DNA of 64,000 bases from an uncultured Lachnospiraceae bacterium (lineage in GTDB: Bacteria > Bacillota > Clostridia > Lachnospirales > Lachnospiraceae). Both the position numbers and the translations under genes were made by a program. Below, one piece after another: positions 43,488 through 52,402 of this stretch. The stretch's first letter is position 1; each line of letters starts with the position of its first letter. The notes under the pieces are model-generated. The model was not told where the DNA came from. It saw only the letters and a program-made list of their open reading frames with translations, and searched no databases. The DNA is taken from NCBI GenBank assembly GCA_900551115.1, contig URUY01000002.1:124001-188000 (forward strand). The letters run 5' to 3'.

Positions 43488-44900
43488 TTATTCTACATCC
43501 TGTGACGGACTTATGCCATAATATTTTTTGTATGTTCTGGAAAAATGTTTCTCGCTGGTATATCCCACCAATTCACTTATTTCTCTTATGGAATACTTAC
43601 CGCTTTGCAAAAATTCTCTGGCCCGTTCCATTCTGATTCCGGTAACATATTCTATATACTTTCTTCCTGTTTTTTCCCGAAACACTCTGCTTAGGTAGGT
43701 TGGCGTTATATTAAATACATCACCCATTTTATCAATGGATACGTCTGACATGTAATTTTGGCTTACATATTGGCATATCTTGATAATTAAATTCTGCTGC
43801 ACCTCCGTTCCCGTCCGCTCAGAAACCAGCTTTTCTCCCATTTCACTCAATAATTCATAGGCACTGCCGCCCACAAAGGCCATGGCGGTAAACGTCTCAA
43901 TATGCTTTTTCAGCTCCGGCGTAACCAATGCACCCTCTTCTTCATGATAGTTGCTTAAGCCCTTCTTAAGGGTAAGATGAAATTTCTCCATTTCTCCTGT
44001 TGCATACTCAGCCAGTAATTGTTCTAACTGAACACAAAAGTATTGTTTTTTCAAAATCATGGGGTCCTTTTCCAGGTCAACGGTAGCTATCATATCATGA
44101 TTCCTGTAATAGAATCTTAACGGTGCCAAAGCCGACTGAAATTCCATCACCTTCTTCAAATCCGTTATGTTCGTAATATGTGTGTAAAATGCATGAATAA
44201 ATATATTTTCATCCCGGTCTGCCATGCGTGTTCTAAGAAATGCCTTAAGCTCCAGATTCATCCTTCCGGGAAAAATCAGGCACAATTCACCTGTCCCGTG
44301 AAAAAACAAAGCACATCTGTTCAGCCTCTTGTCATTTCTTTCCTTCATATAACGGTCAATTCTCTCAAACAGAAGATGGTACGTGCTTTTCCTCATCTCC
44401 TGTTTGAAAGCATCTATAAAAAAAGTACAGACGATAAATCCCTCTTTATTATTCTCAATATCCGAATAATCATCTAAATAAAGACCTTTCTGTATGCTGT
44501 CGGTAAACGTACTGCGGCTTGTAATATGCTTTGCCTCTCTATCCTTTTTTATTTCTTTCATGAACCTTAATAATTCTTCCGGGTCAGGCGGCTTTAATAA
44601 ATAGCCCTTAGCCCCCAGCTCCAATGCTTTTTTTGCATATGCAAACTCACTGTAGCCCGTCAATATACACCAGTCTGTCGCCGGACATTCTTTCTGAATC
44701 ATCTCCATGGCATCCAGTCCCGTTTGTTTGGGCATATTGATGTCCAGAAATACAAGATCAAAATTTGCGCTCCGCAGCATCTCTGTCATTTCTGAAGCAT
44801 TTCTCACCTGACAGATACTATCTTCCCTGCATATATCCATTAACATTGATTCCAACGTGATTCTTACCAGACGTTCATCATCTACAATCAATATTTTCAT
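43488..44900 (-). CDS. YesN-type response regulator with AraC DNA-binding domain
   Basis: 470 residues. N-terminal receiver (MKILIVDDERLVR, phosphoacceptor Asp53 in FLDINMPKQTG, and KGYLLKPPDPEELL), a middle region of unknown fold, and a C-terminal AraC-type double helix-turn-helix (VSIDKMGDVFNITPTYLSRV, and IREISELVGYTSEKHFSRTY). It pairs with the sensor kinase encoded 33 bp upstream. Members of this class usually control carbohydrate ABC transporter operons, matching the alpha-galactoside genes before it. Confidence 0.93.
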   Translation of the reverse strand: MKILIVDDERLVRITLESMLMDICREDSICQVRNASEMTEMLRSANFDLVFLDINMPKQTGLDAMEMIQKECPATDWCILTGYSEFAYAKKALELGAKGYLLKPPDPEELLRFMKEIKKDREAKHITSRSTFTDSIQKGLYLDDYSDIENNKEGFIVCTFFIDAFKQEMRKSTYHLLFERIDRYMKERNDKRLNRCALFFHGTGELCLIFPGRMNLELKAFLRTRMADRDENIFIHAFYTHITNITDLKKVMEFQSALAPLRFYYRNHDMIATVDLEKDPMILKKQYFCVQLEQLLAEYATGEMEKFHLTLKKGLSNYHEEEGALVTPELKKHIETFTAMAFVGGSAYELLSEMGEKLVSERTGTEVQQNLIIKICQYVSQNYMSDVSIDKMGDVFNITPTYLSRVFREKTGRKYIEYVTGIRMERAREFLQSGKYSIREISELVGYTSEKHFSRTYKKYYGISPSQDVE

Positions 44901-44933
44901 CAGATATTTTCTCCCAATTCATTTATGATTAAT

Positions 44934-46688
44934 CTATAGGCATATTAGTACATTACATATTGTAGGGAACTGCTCTGTAGCGGTATACCATAAAAAGGAG
45001 TCCGGATATGTGCTTTTCAGCCTGTCCTTTATATTCTGTATACCCACTCCGTTGCTTTTTTTCATATATTCTTTTCGGATTGGCACTCCGTCATTCGCAA
45101 TTCTTATAAAAACATACTTCCCGCTCGTTACCTCAAGCAAAGATACATTAATATCTATGAATATATGGTTTTCATCTGTAAACCCATGCTTCATTGCATT
45201 CTCGACCAATGGCTGAAGCAACAGCTTGGGGATGGATATCTCTTCCGCCTCACGGTCTATGTTTATCGTATAGTCCAGTCTGTCCTCAAATCTGATTTTT
45301 TCCAACATCAAATATGCATCAATAAATTTACACTCTTGAATTATAGTGGAATCATAGCCATGTTCACAGGTATAACGGAATAATCGTGACATTCCGAGAA
45401 TTGCTTTTTCCAGCTTCTGACGGTCATTCAATCTATTCAGTGCAATAAAGGAACTCAATACATTATTAAAAAAATGCGGATTGATTTCCGTCTGCAATGC
45501 TTTGTATTCTGCTGCCTGCTGATTCAGCTTTAAAATGTATTCCGCTTCAACATAATGCTGGATTCTTTTAATCATGCCGATAATTGTATTTCCGATTTTA
45601 TCAAATTCTACAATTCCGCTTTCAGGATTGAAAATTTCCAACGTTTTAGGTTTTTCTATCTGATAATTTTCCGTTAATGTAACAATCTCATCCGTTGCAT
45701 TCTTTACTTTTTTAAGCAAACGGCTGTACAAAAGAAAAGCGCCGCATACAGCCACTACCCATACTACAGCAAACATTCCGTATATCTTCCAGACACGACT
45801 TAATATAGTATTTTCAGGAATAATATAATTGATACTAAACTGGCTTCCCGTTTCTATGGAAAACAGCCTGTATGCCTTTTTTTCTGCAAGGAACCGGTTA
45901 TTGCTGTCTGCGTTAATAAACCGGTTACTGTATAAATCCCCGGTTTCCTCAGATGTAGCATACGCTATCCTTTCATCCGGATATGAAATGACTACTCCCG
46001 CCCCTTTATCCAATTCAAAATTACTCAGCATTTCCTTAAAAATATCCGTGGAAACCTCTAACAGCAGGTATCCCTGCGGCTGTGCCCTCTCTATCTGGTT
46101 AATTTTTCTGCCCAAGGTAAAGGTACTGCCGTCAGGCTCTTTTTTCACCGTATCTTTTGTAATGAGAACCTGGCTGAGATGCACATCTGTTAATTGCTGC
46201 ACTATATCCTGATAGCCCGTTTCAGTCAAGTTTATTTGTTCCACACTGGATGCGGATTTCTTCAGATAAAAAACATCGGTATTATTCTGATTTACCGGTA
46301 CATAGGCTATACTGTACATATAATCATTCGTTGCCGACATATATTTTATAATGGAATTTCTGTACTTTCTCTCCCTCCTGAAATAGGTATAATATGATTG
46401 CTTATCCTCTAAGGTTACCCTGTGGTTATTTACATAATAATAAAAATTCTCCAAGTCATCCTCAAACAAATACTGCAAAAAGAAATTTTCATAGGAATCC
46501 ATATAACTGTCCAGATGATTTGACATACTTTGTAAGGTCAACTGCATATTGTTCGTATAATCATCAAATATCATATTTTGAATAAAGATTCCATGCGTAA
46601 TCAATATAAGCAGAAACGGCAGCCCCAGCGATAATACAAATATACGATTCAACCAGCTTTTCAATTTTTTTGTTTTCACAAGAGCCAC
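44934..46688 (-). CDS. YesM-type sensor histidine kinase
   Basis: About 584 residues. Membrane helix near residues 16-38, an extracytoplasmic sensor loop (about 39-290), a second helix (about 295-315), a linker helix, and the His_kinase domain with NPHFFNNVLSSFIALN carrying the phosphorylated His, and PKLLLQPLVENAMKHGF and IANDGVPIRKEYM (N- and G-box) at the end. The start is uncertain: the frame is open to an ATG at 46766 that overlaps the GH4 stop and lacks a ribosome binding site, while the GTG at 46688 has AGGAAG 5 nt upstream and gives a normal N-terminus. Confidence 0.9.
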   Translation of the reverse strand: MALVKTKKLKSWLNRIFVLSLGLPFLLILITHGIFIQNMIFDDYTNNMQLTLQSMSNHLDSYMDSYENFFLQYLFEDDLENFYYYVNNHRVTLEDKQSYYTYFRRERKYRNSIIKYMSATNDYMYSIAYVPVNQNNTDVFYLKKSASSVEQINLTETGYQDIVQQLTDVHLSQVLITKDTVKKEPDGSTFTLGRKINQIERAQPQGYLLLEVSTDIFKEMLSNFELDKGAGVVISYPDERIAYATSEETGDLYSNRFINADSNNRFLAEKKAYRLFSIETGSQFSINYIIPENTILSRVWKIYGMFAVVWVVAVCGAFLLYSRLLKKVKNATDEIVTLTENYQIEKPKTLEIFNPESGIVEFDKIGNTIIGMIKRIQHYVEAEYILKLNQQAAEYKALQTEINPHFFNNVLSSFIALNRLNDRQKLEKAILGMSRLFRYTCEHGYDSTIIQECKFIDAYLMLEKIRFEDRLDYTINIDREAEEISIPKLLLQPLVENAMKHGFTDENHIFIDINVSLLEVTSGKYVFIRIANDGVPIRKEYMKKSNGVGIQNIKDRLKSTYPDSFLWYTATEQFPTICNVLICL

Positions 46689-46758
46689 CCGCTTCCTACC
46701 TATGTACAATATAGCTACAAGAATGCCGCTTCCTGTAGCTATATTTATCATCGGTTCA

Positions 46759-48072
46759 TTATTCAAAATACTTAAATTGTGTCAGATATGCTTTATTTAC
46801 TTCAAACATTTCCCTTACCATTGTTTTGATTTCCTCCAGGCTGAGTACCGCAGAGCTTACAGGGTCAAAATAACATGCCTGATATATCTTTTGCGGGTCT
46901 CCGGTAAGGGCACCTTCAACAGCAAGCTCTTCTATTCTGGCACTGGTATTGACAAGCAGCGCCAGATGCTCCGGAAGCTTACCTACATGTATGGGCTCAA
47001 TTCCTTTCTTAGAAGCCAGAACAGGCACTTCTACACAGCAGCCTTCCGGGAGATTGTCAATCAATCCAAAATTCCTTACATTTCCGTTAAATTCATACAG
47101 GGTGCCGTCTCCGAATATCGCATTGAAGATATGGGCTGCATACTCATCACCCCTCTGCAAATTTACCGGGTTATCTGCCCAATCCAGAAAATCCTGTCTC
47201 CAGGTAAGAGAATCCCTTTCGTACCCTTCTTCTGCCATGAAATATAATCCCGGGTTCCAACCTGTGCTATGTGTACAATATTTTTCAATCAGGTCCGGAC
47301 GCTTACGGAACCATGCCACATATTCAGAAGCATGCCCGCTGGATTCTGTTACATAATAACCCAAATGCCTAAACATTTCATTACGGACAATTTCTTCATT
47401 GTAATGCTCTTCAACCGCTTTCTTAATCAGCTCTGAAGCATCCTTTCCCTTCCATTTGTAATCCAAATAGAAAGCCTGATGATTAATTCCGGCACAGGTA
47501 TATGTAATGTCATTATTATCTGCGCCTATCCATTCTGCCAGCATTGCCGCTGTTTTCTGCACGCTATGGCATAAGCCCGTTACCTGGATTTTACTTTCGG
47601 ACTGCATTGTTCTGCAAAGCATCGCCATTGGATTTGTATAATTTAAGAATACCGCATTAGGGCAGTACTTTTCAATATCCCGTAAAATATCCATCATTTC
47701 GGGCATGGTTCTTAAATAACGGAAAATGCCTGATACGCCGCGGGTATCTCCCATATTCATATCAACGCCATATTTTTTGGGAATTGTTAAATCCTTTCCC
47801 CAAACATGGATATCACCCACACAGATAGTACTTAATACGCCGTCTGCATTTTCCAACGCTACCCGCCTGTCCGTAGTAGAAATTACCTTTGCCGGATAAT
47901 TTCCGGCAGAAATTATTTTTTCTGCTGCCTTTGTTGCATACATAAGCTTTTCTTCATTAATGTCCATTAATGCAATTGTAGCATCTTCAAATGCAGGAAA
48001 TGTCAGTAAATCCCTTACCAGATTTCTTGTAAAAATAACGCTGCCTGCTCCAATAAAAGCTATTTTTTTCAT
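46759..48072 (-). CDS. melA: Family 4 glycosidase, alpha-galactosidase (MelA-like)
   Basis: 437 residues. GH4 enzymes use NAD and a metal ion. Motifs: IAFIGAGSVIFTRNLV for NAD, NYTNPMAMLCR, GLCHSVQ (the CHS form typical of MelA alpha-galactosidases, not the CNxP form of phospho-glucosidases), and CAGINHQAFYL. It is the last transport-linked gene before the sensor kinase and would cleave imported alpha-galactosides such as melibiose or raffinose fragments in the cytoplasm. The exact sugar is inference; a related alpha-glucosidase or galacturonidase activity is possible. Confidence 0.9.
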   Translation of the reverse strand: MKKIAFIGAGSVIFTRNLVRDLLTFPAFEDATIALMDINEEKLMYATKAAEKIISAGNYPAKVISTTDRRVALENADGVLSTICVGDIHVWGKDLTIPKKYGVDMNMGDTRGVSGIFRYLRTMPEMMDILRDIEKYCPNAVFLNYTNPMAMLCRTMQSESKIQVTGLCHSVQKTAAMLAEWIGADNNDITYTCAGINHQAFYLDYKWKGKDASELIKKAVEEHYNEEIVRNEMFRHLGYYVTESSGHASEYVAWFRKRPDLIEKYCTHSTGWNPGLYFMAEEGYERDSLTWRQDFLDWADNPVNLQRGDEYAAHIFNAIFGDGTLYEFNGNVRNFGLIDNLPEGCCVEVPVLASKKGIEPIHVGKLPEHLALLVNTSARIEELAVEGALTGDPQKIYQACYFDPVSSAVLSLEEIKTMVREMFEVNKAYLTQFKYFE

Positions 48073-48074
48073 CT

Positions 48075-48890
48075 CTATCCTTTCACTGCGCTGTCAATTG
48101 CGCCCTGCACAAAATATTTTTGTAAAAATAAGTAAATAATAACCACCGGAACAATTGCAATTACCGCACTCGCCGCTGCTCCGTTTAAATCCTTAACTGC
48201 CTCTCCAAAATATTGTTTTACAGTCAGTGTCACATTATACATGTTCGGTTTTTGTAAAATATATAAGGAATAGCCGTATTCATTCCACGAGCTTACTCCC
48301 TGTAAAAGGATTATCGAAACCGTAACGGGTTTTAACTGCGGCACAATAATTTGGAAAAAAGTCCTGATAACACCGGCCCCGTCCACTTCTGCCGCTTCAT
48401 CCAGCTCACTTGGGATTGAAGCAATAAAATTGGAATACATGTAGATTGACAACGGTAAGCCAAATGCAGCACTTACTACAATGATGCCCCAATAGGTAGA
48501 AAGCGCATTCATTGAAACAAGTATGGAATAGATACCAACTACCATTGACATTCCGGGGACCATCATGACTCCCATTATAAAAATTTTTACGCCCTTACTT
48601 AATTTATTCTGAATCCTTGCCATCGGATATGCAGCAAGACTTCCGGCAACTACAACCCCCAGCACCGTTCCGATTGTAATAATAAGCGAATTGAGAATTG
48701 CCTTTAGCATTTTGCTTTTTTGAAACACTTCCAAATAATTATTCCAATTAGCATCTTTTGGCAACAGCAGCCTGGAGCTTAAGTCCGTCATCGGTTTCAG
48801 TGAAGTTGTAATTACCACATAAATCGGTAAAAGATAGATTACCACTATTACTGTCGCCAATATATACTTCCACCAGTTTCTTTTCATCAT
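48075..48890 (-). CDS. Carbohydrate ABC transporter permease (MalG/MsmG type)
   Basis: 271 residues with about six hydrophobic segments. The cytoplasmic coupling loop EAAEVDGAGVIRTFFQIIVPQ is the EAA motif of sugar permeases of the MalG class. It starts within the stop of the other permease (ATGA, 4-bp overlap) and ends 2 bp before melA. The ATP-binding subunit is not encoded here, as is common for clostridial sugar importers that share one MsmK-like ATPase. Confidence 0.93.
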   Translation of the reverse strand: MMKRNWWKYILATVIVVIYLLPIYVVITTSLKPMTDLSSRLLLPKDANWNNYLEVFQKSKMLKAILNSLIITIGTVLGVVVAGSLAAYPMARIQNKLSKGVKIFIMGVMMVPGMSMVVGIYSILVSMNALSTYWGIIVVSAAFGLPLSIYMYSNFIASIPSELDEAAEVDGAGVIRTFFQIIVPQLKPVTVSIILLQGVSSWNEYGYSLYILQKPNMYNVTLTVKQYFGEAVKDLNGAAASAVIAIVPVVIIYLFLQKYFVQGAIDSAVKG

Positions 48891-49753
48891 TCCACCATCT
48901 TCTTTTCAAAATATCCATTGGCTATAACTGCAACAACCATGATAAGCACAAATGTAAAAATTCCTATTGCAGATGCGTAACCGGCCTTTTCTTTCAAAAA
49001 GTACTGTGTATTCAGGTATGTCATCAAGGAATGCGTCTGATAGCCGGGACCGCCATTCGTCAGTGAAATAATAGGATCAAACAGCTTTAAGCCGCCAATC
49101 AGATTTACAATTACCGATGTAGTCATTGCCGGAACAAGCAGTGGCAGTGTGATATTCTTAAAGCACTGCCATTTGCCTGCTCCGTCAATGGTTGCAGCCT
49201 CAACATACAGCTTGGGAATATTCTGTATTCCTGCCAAATAAATAACCATACAGTTTCCTGCATATTGCCATGAATTTATCAGCGTAATAATCAATACGCC
49301 GTATTTGCCATTTGCCAGCCAATCTACCGGTTCGGCACCAAACCATTTTAAGATATCATTTAATACTCCTCTGTCATAGGTAAAGAAGAAATACATAATA
49401 TATCCCATAATCAGTCCGGATATCATAATCGGAAGATAGATGATAATTCTTACGATTCCGTTCCCTTTAAATTTGGAATTCACAAAAAGGGCGGCGGATA
49501 ATCCGATTACGTTTTGCAGAATCGTGGATGCAAATCCGTAAATCAGCGTATTGATCAATGCTGTTTGAAAACGTCCGTCTTGTAATATTGTGAGATAGTT
49601 TTCAATACCTATAAATTTTTTCTCACTGGAATAACCGTTCCATTTGCATAAAGAAATATATAAAGTCTCTCCAAACGGTCTTATTACAAAAACAAAAAGC
49701 ATTATAATTGCCGGAAGATAAAGCAGATACATTTTCTTACTTCGTCGTCTCAT
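48887..49753 (-). CDS. Carbohydrate ABC transporter permease (MalF/MsmF type)
   Basis: 288 residues with about six membrane segments. The coupling loop reads EAATIDGAGKWQCFKNITLP, the EAA motif of MalF-class permeases. It follows the binding-protein gene by 24 bp and pairs with the second permease to form the channel. Confidence 0.93.
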   Translation of the reverse strand: MRRRSKKMYLLYLPAIIMLFVFVIRPFGETLYISLCKWNGYSSEKKFIGIENYLTILQDGRFQTALINTLIYGFASTILQNVIGLSAALFVNSKFKGNGIVRIIIYLPIMISGLIMGYIMYFFFTYDRGVLNDILKWFGAEPVDWLANGKYGVLIITLINSWQYAGNCMVIYLAGIQNIPKLYVEAATIDGAGKWQCFKNITLPLLVPAMTTSVIVNLIGGLKLFDPIISLTNGGPGYQTHSLMTYLNTQYFLKEKAGYASAIGIFTFVLIMVVAVIANGYFEKKMVE

Positions 49754-49777
49754 CCCTATCCTCCCTGTATTATTCCT

Positions 49778-51139
49778 TTACTCTGCAGCATCCATCATTT
49801 CTTTATAATTGGTCTGCATATCATTGGTTGCCGTACTGACGCCATTGTCTGTAGGGTCCATAAATACTTCCATAACGCTGTCCGTCATTACCGACCACAT
49901 TCCGCTTGGCAGGTATTCTCTGTCGAAAAGATTGTCATAGCAAATATTGTTTGCAAACGTTTCCTGACTGGCCGAAAAGGTAGTGTATGTAACATTTCCG
50001 GCAGTATCAATATTCGTTAAAGCAGGAATATTGGCATCAAGCTCTACAATTTTTGCCGCAACTTCCGCATCCGCCAGATAATTTAATAACTGCTTTGCTG
50101 CGTCTATATATTCTGAATCCTTCCAGATACCGAATGCGCTTCCTTCTCCTACCATGTAAAGCATCTTACCGCCCTCAGCAGTAGAAGGTACCGGCATAAC
50201 CCCGATTTCTACACCTTCGTTATATGCTTTAACCCGGTCAATAGATAGACCGCCTACCAAAAATGCACAATTTCCTGTAGCCAGAGCTTCAAACCCCTGG
50301 ATTTCATCAGCTGTGACAAAATTCTCATTAAAATATCCCTTGTTAATCATATCCTTTAACTCATTAAAATAAGCTGCGCCGGTAGTTGTCCAGTCAAAGC
50401 TGCCGTCCTTTAACTGCTCTCCGCTCGGATATGCACAGCCCTCTGCAGTAAAGTATGCAGGTGCAAAATTATCCATCAGGCTGGCACTGGTCCAGGAATC
50501 CTTACCGCCCAAATACATAGGAGTCACTCCTGATTCTTTTATCTTGTCACAAGCTTCGAGGAACTTTTCCATGGTGGTTATTTCTGCAACCTCCACACCT
50601 GCCGCATCTAAAACCCCTTTGTTATATTCAATTCCGTTAATACCCTGAGAAACACAAAGCACATAAATATTGCCCTCTTCGTCAGAGATAACGTTTTTAA
50701 CCGATTCATCAATATTTTCTACCCATGCCTGATCGTTTAACGGCAGCAAATACTCTTTATATCTTGCGACAGACCATCCGTGCGTTACAAATACATCCGG
50801 CATATCGCCTGACGCCATTCTTGTTTTCATAACTGTTTCATAATCGCTGCCCGGAGTAATCAGGTCTATCTTGACTCCTGTTTGTGCCGTAAAATCCTCC
50901 AAAATAGCTCTGAAGCTGTCAAGAGCATCACCTGTGTAGCCCACTTCCACCTCTAACGTTACATCCAAAGCAGCAGTATCTGTCTGCTCTGCAGTATCTT
51001 CTGTATTTTTCGTTACTGTTTCCTGTGTTTCTGTCCCTGCCTGAGTCGGTTCGGTTGTTTTGTCACTTCCGCATCCTGACAGCATTCCGATTACCATAAT
51101 TCCCGCCGTTAAAAGCGCCAACATCTTTTTCATATTCAT
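49778..51139 (-). CDS. Sugar-binding lipoprotein of ABC transporter
   Basis: 453 residues. Signal peptide MNMKKMLALLTAGIMVIG with lipobox LSGC and Cys23, then a Thr/Glu-rich linker (TEPTQAGTETQETVTKNTED) and a family 1 extracellular solute-binding fold. The ATG at 51139 has AGGAGG 7 nt upstream; the open frame to 51208 carries no signal features before this Met. It is the first gene of the operon and captures oligosaccharides at the cell surface; the downstream MelA enzyme suggests alpha-galactosides. Confidence 0.93.
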   Translation of the reverse strand: MNMKKMLALLTAGIMVIGMLSGCGSDKTTEPTQAGTETQETVTKNTEDTAEQTDTAALDVTLEVEVGYTGDALDSFRAILEDFTAQTGVKIDLITPGSDYETVMKTRMASGDMPDVFVTHGWSVARYKEYLLPLNDQAWVENIDESVKNVISDEEGNIYVLCVSQGINGIEYNKGVLDAAGVEVAEITTMEKFLEACDKIKESGVTPMYLGGKDSWTSASLMDNFAPAYFTAEGCAYPSGEQLKDGSFDWTTTGAAYFNELKDMINKGYFNENFVTADEIQGFEALATGNCAFLVGGLSIDRVKAYNEGVEIGVMPVPSTAEGGKMLYMVGEGSAFGIWKDSEYIDAAKQLLNYLADAEVAAKIVELDANIPALTNIDTAGNVTYTTFSASQETFANNICYDNLFDREYLPSGMWSVMTDSVMEVFMDPTDNGVSTATNDMQTNYKEMMDAAE

Positions 51140-51298
51140 CTCATAACCTCCTGTTTTATTTTTACCGGATATCCTATTATCATTATACAAAACCCTGTGT
51201 TTTTCCAAGGTGCTTTTTTTTATAGTCTACGGGACAAAATTTATACTGTCCGCTTCTTAAGGTTTTATTACCATGCTACTCCATTTTAATTGGCGCAC

Positions 51299-51327
51299 AA
51301 AAAAAGACCTGACAGATTATCAGGTCC
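51299..51327 (-). terminator. Terminator of the MNT-HEPN pair
   Basis: GACCTGA / TCAGGTC stem with a 7-nt loop; on the minus strand it is followed by a run of seven T. Confidence 0.85.
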
Positions 51328-51336
51328 GTATGCAGG

Positions 51337-51351
51337 GCAAGCCCTGTTATA
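51337..51351 (+). repeat. 15-bp direct repeat, left copy (GCAAGCCCTGTTATA)
   Basis: Identical to 52255-52269, 918 bp away, and bounds the MNT-HEPN pair. It also forms a small palindrome with the preceding bases (CAGGGC-AA-GCCCTG). The 12-base core AGCCCTGTTATA also occurs, in opposite orientation, at the 3' end of the tRNA-Gln gene. Confidence 0.9.
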
Positions 51352-51385
51352 GACGAAAAAGAACCAATCATTCAAATGTATACCA

Positions 51386-51793
51386 CTAAAGGTTTTGTGC
51401 ATTAATATATGCTTCTATCTTCGTTACAATATAATTGGCACTTTCCACCTGCTGCCTGGCCTCCTCCTTGCTTGCCACATAAAAATCATCATAATCTGAA
51501 GCGTTCCGAATCTGCTCAGCTCTTGCCATTTTTTGATAATCCTCTGCTGTAAAAGTGCCATCCCCACGAAAGATAAAGTTGAAATTGAACTGCTTCATTC
51601 CACCACTATGTGTTGAAACTTCTATTTCCTGTGTTGCCAGTAATGCCTTCACTGCTTTCTCAATAGCATAAAAGGCTCTGTTATTAGCGGATTTATATGC
51701 TTCTCTACCTAAAAGCTCTTCTGATTCTATTAACAATTCCTTCGCTCTATCCACTCTTACCTTCGCCAGAGCTAAATAGTATTCTCTATCCAT
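51386..51793 (-). CDS. HEPN domain protein (toxin partner of MNT)
   Basis: 135 residues, mostly helical. Starts MDREYYLALAKVRVDRAKEL and has SANNRAFYAIEKAVKALLA, the pattern of HEPN proteins of the COG1895 type. The residue block RNASDYDDFY lies where RNase-active HEPN toxins have R-x4-6-H; here the Arg is kept but no His follows, so activity is uncertain or differs from HepT. The ATG at 51793 overlaps the MNT stop by 8 bp, indicating coupling. A start farther upstream (51835) lies inside the MNT gene and is rejected. Confidence 0.88.
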   Translation of the reverse strand: MDREYYLALAKVRVDRAKELLIESEELLGREAYKSANNRAFYAIEKAVKALLATQEIEVSTHSGGMKQFNFNFIFRGDGTFTAEDYQKMARAEQIRNASDYDDFYVASKEEARQQVESANYIVTKIEAYINAQNL

Positions 51794-52139
51794 ACAGCAC
51801 TTCCCCCTCCTTGTCAATATTACGAAAATATGCATACCAATGCTTCTTTTCTACATATTCATCATAAGGCACGCATACAAAATTCACTACAGCAAAATAT
51901 TTCATAGCCAGCTTCGTTGCTATATGTGCTAACTCATCTGTATACTTTTTTGCCGACATACGGTCACATTTTGTTAGTAATGCAATATCCATATCGGAGT
52001 CCACAGAATAATCTCCTCGGGCACAGGAGCCGTATAGAATCACTTCCGCCAAATCTTCTTTTAACAAATCTGAAACCAGTATTGCTGCTTCTTTTTTTAC
52101 AATCCGAATCGTTTTTTCATCCAATAAAAGTTCTTCCAC
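51786..52139 (-). CDS. MNT-type nucleotidyltransferase (antitoxin partner of HEPN)
   Basis: 117 residues. The minimal nucleotidyltransferase motif GSCARGDYSVDSDMDIALL fits G-S-x10-D-x-D, as in MntA proteins that modify HEPN toxins with AMP. It starts with GTG, with AAAGGAGG 9 nt upstream. The pair order MNT then HEPN and the overlap match two-gene toxin-antitoxin modules. Both genes read away from the tRNA, are AT-rich for this region, and are bounded by direct repeats. Confidence 0.9.
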   Translation of the reverse strand: MEELLLDEKTIRIVKKEAAILVSDLLKEDLAEVILYGSCARGDYSVDSDMDIALLTKCDRMSAKKYTDELAHIATKLAMKYFAVVNFVCVPYDEYVEKKHWYAYFRNIDKEGEVLYG

Positions 52140-52254
52140 TGCTCACGGCCTCCTTTCCCAATGCTTAACAGTTACAAATATTATAACCTCGAATCCTTTG
52201 ATTTACAAGAATAACAGCAATTGATTTTCTGAAATTTTATGTCTCAAATAAATT

Positions 52255-52269
52255 GCAAGCCCTGTTATA
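52255..52269 (+). repeat. 15-bp direct repeat, right copy (GCAAGCCCTGTTATA)
   Basis: Second copy of the repeat at 51337-51351. It is also one arm of a 14-bp inverted repeat (AGCCCTGTTATAAA at 52258-52271 against 52305-52318) whose other arm is the 3' end of tRNA-Gln. Confidence 0.9.
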
Positions 52270-52271
52270 AA

Positions 52272-52302
52272 CAAAAAAATCCCACAGCAATGGCTGTGGA
52301 AT
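52272..52302 (-). terminator. Terminator of tRNA-Gln
   Basis: CCACAGC / GCTGTGG stem with a 4-nt loop; on the minus strand it is followed by GATTTTTTTG. It lies inside the larger inverted repeat. Confidence 0.88.
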
Positions 52303-52311
52303 TTTTTATAA

Positions 52312-52383
52312 CAGGGCTACAAGGATTCGAACCTTGAAATGACGGAGTCAGAGTCCGTTGCCTTACCGTTTGGCGATAGCCCT
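52312..52383 (-). tRNA. tRNA-Gln (anticodon CUG)
   Basis: 72 nt. Acceptor stem AGGGCTA / TAGCCCT, D arm GCCAAACGGTAAGGC, anticodon arm ACGGA-CTCTGAC-TCCGT with the anticodon CTG (U33 present), and the T arm CAAGG-TTCGAAT-CCTTG. Every stem pairs fully. CCA is not encoded. It reads CAG codons; a UUG-anticodon isoacceptor should exist elsewhere. A good promoter and a terminator flank it. Confidence 0.95.
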
Positions 52384-52402
52384 CTATGCGATTACTTTAT
52401 GC

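Noticed and set aside
43488..51139. Agr- or peptide-signal type locus because of YesM/YesN
   Set aside because: The two-component system lies in line with a sugar ABC transporter and GH4 enzyme; no signal-peptide gene or AgrB-like protease is present.
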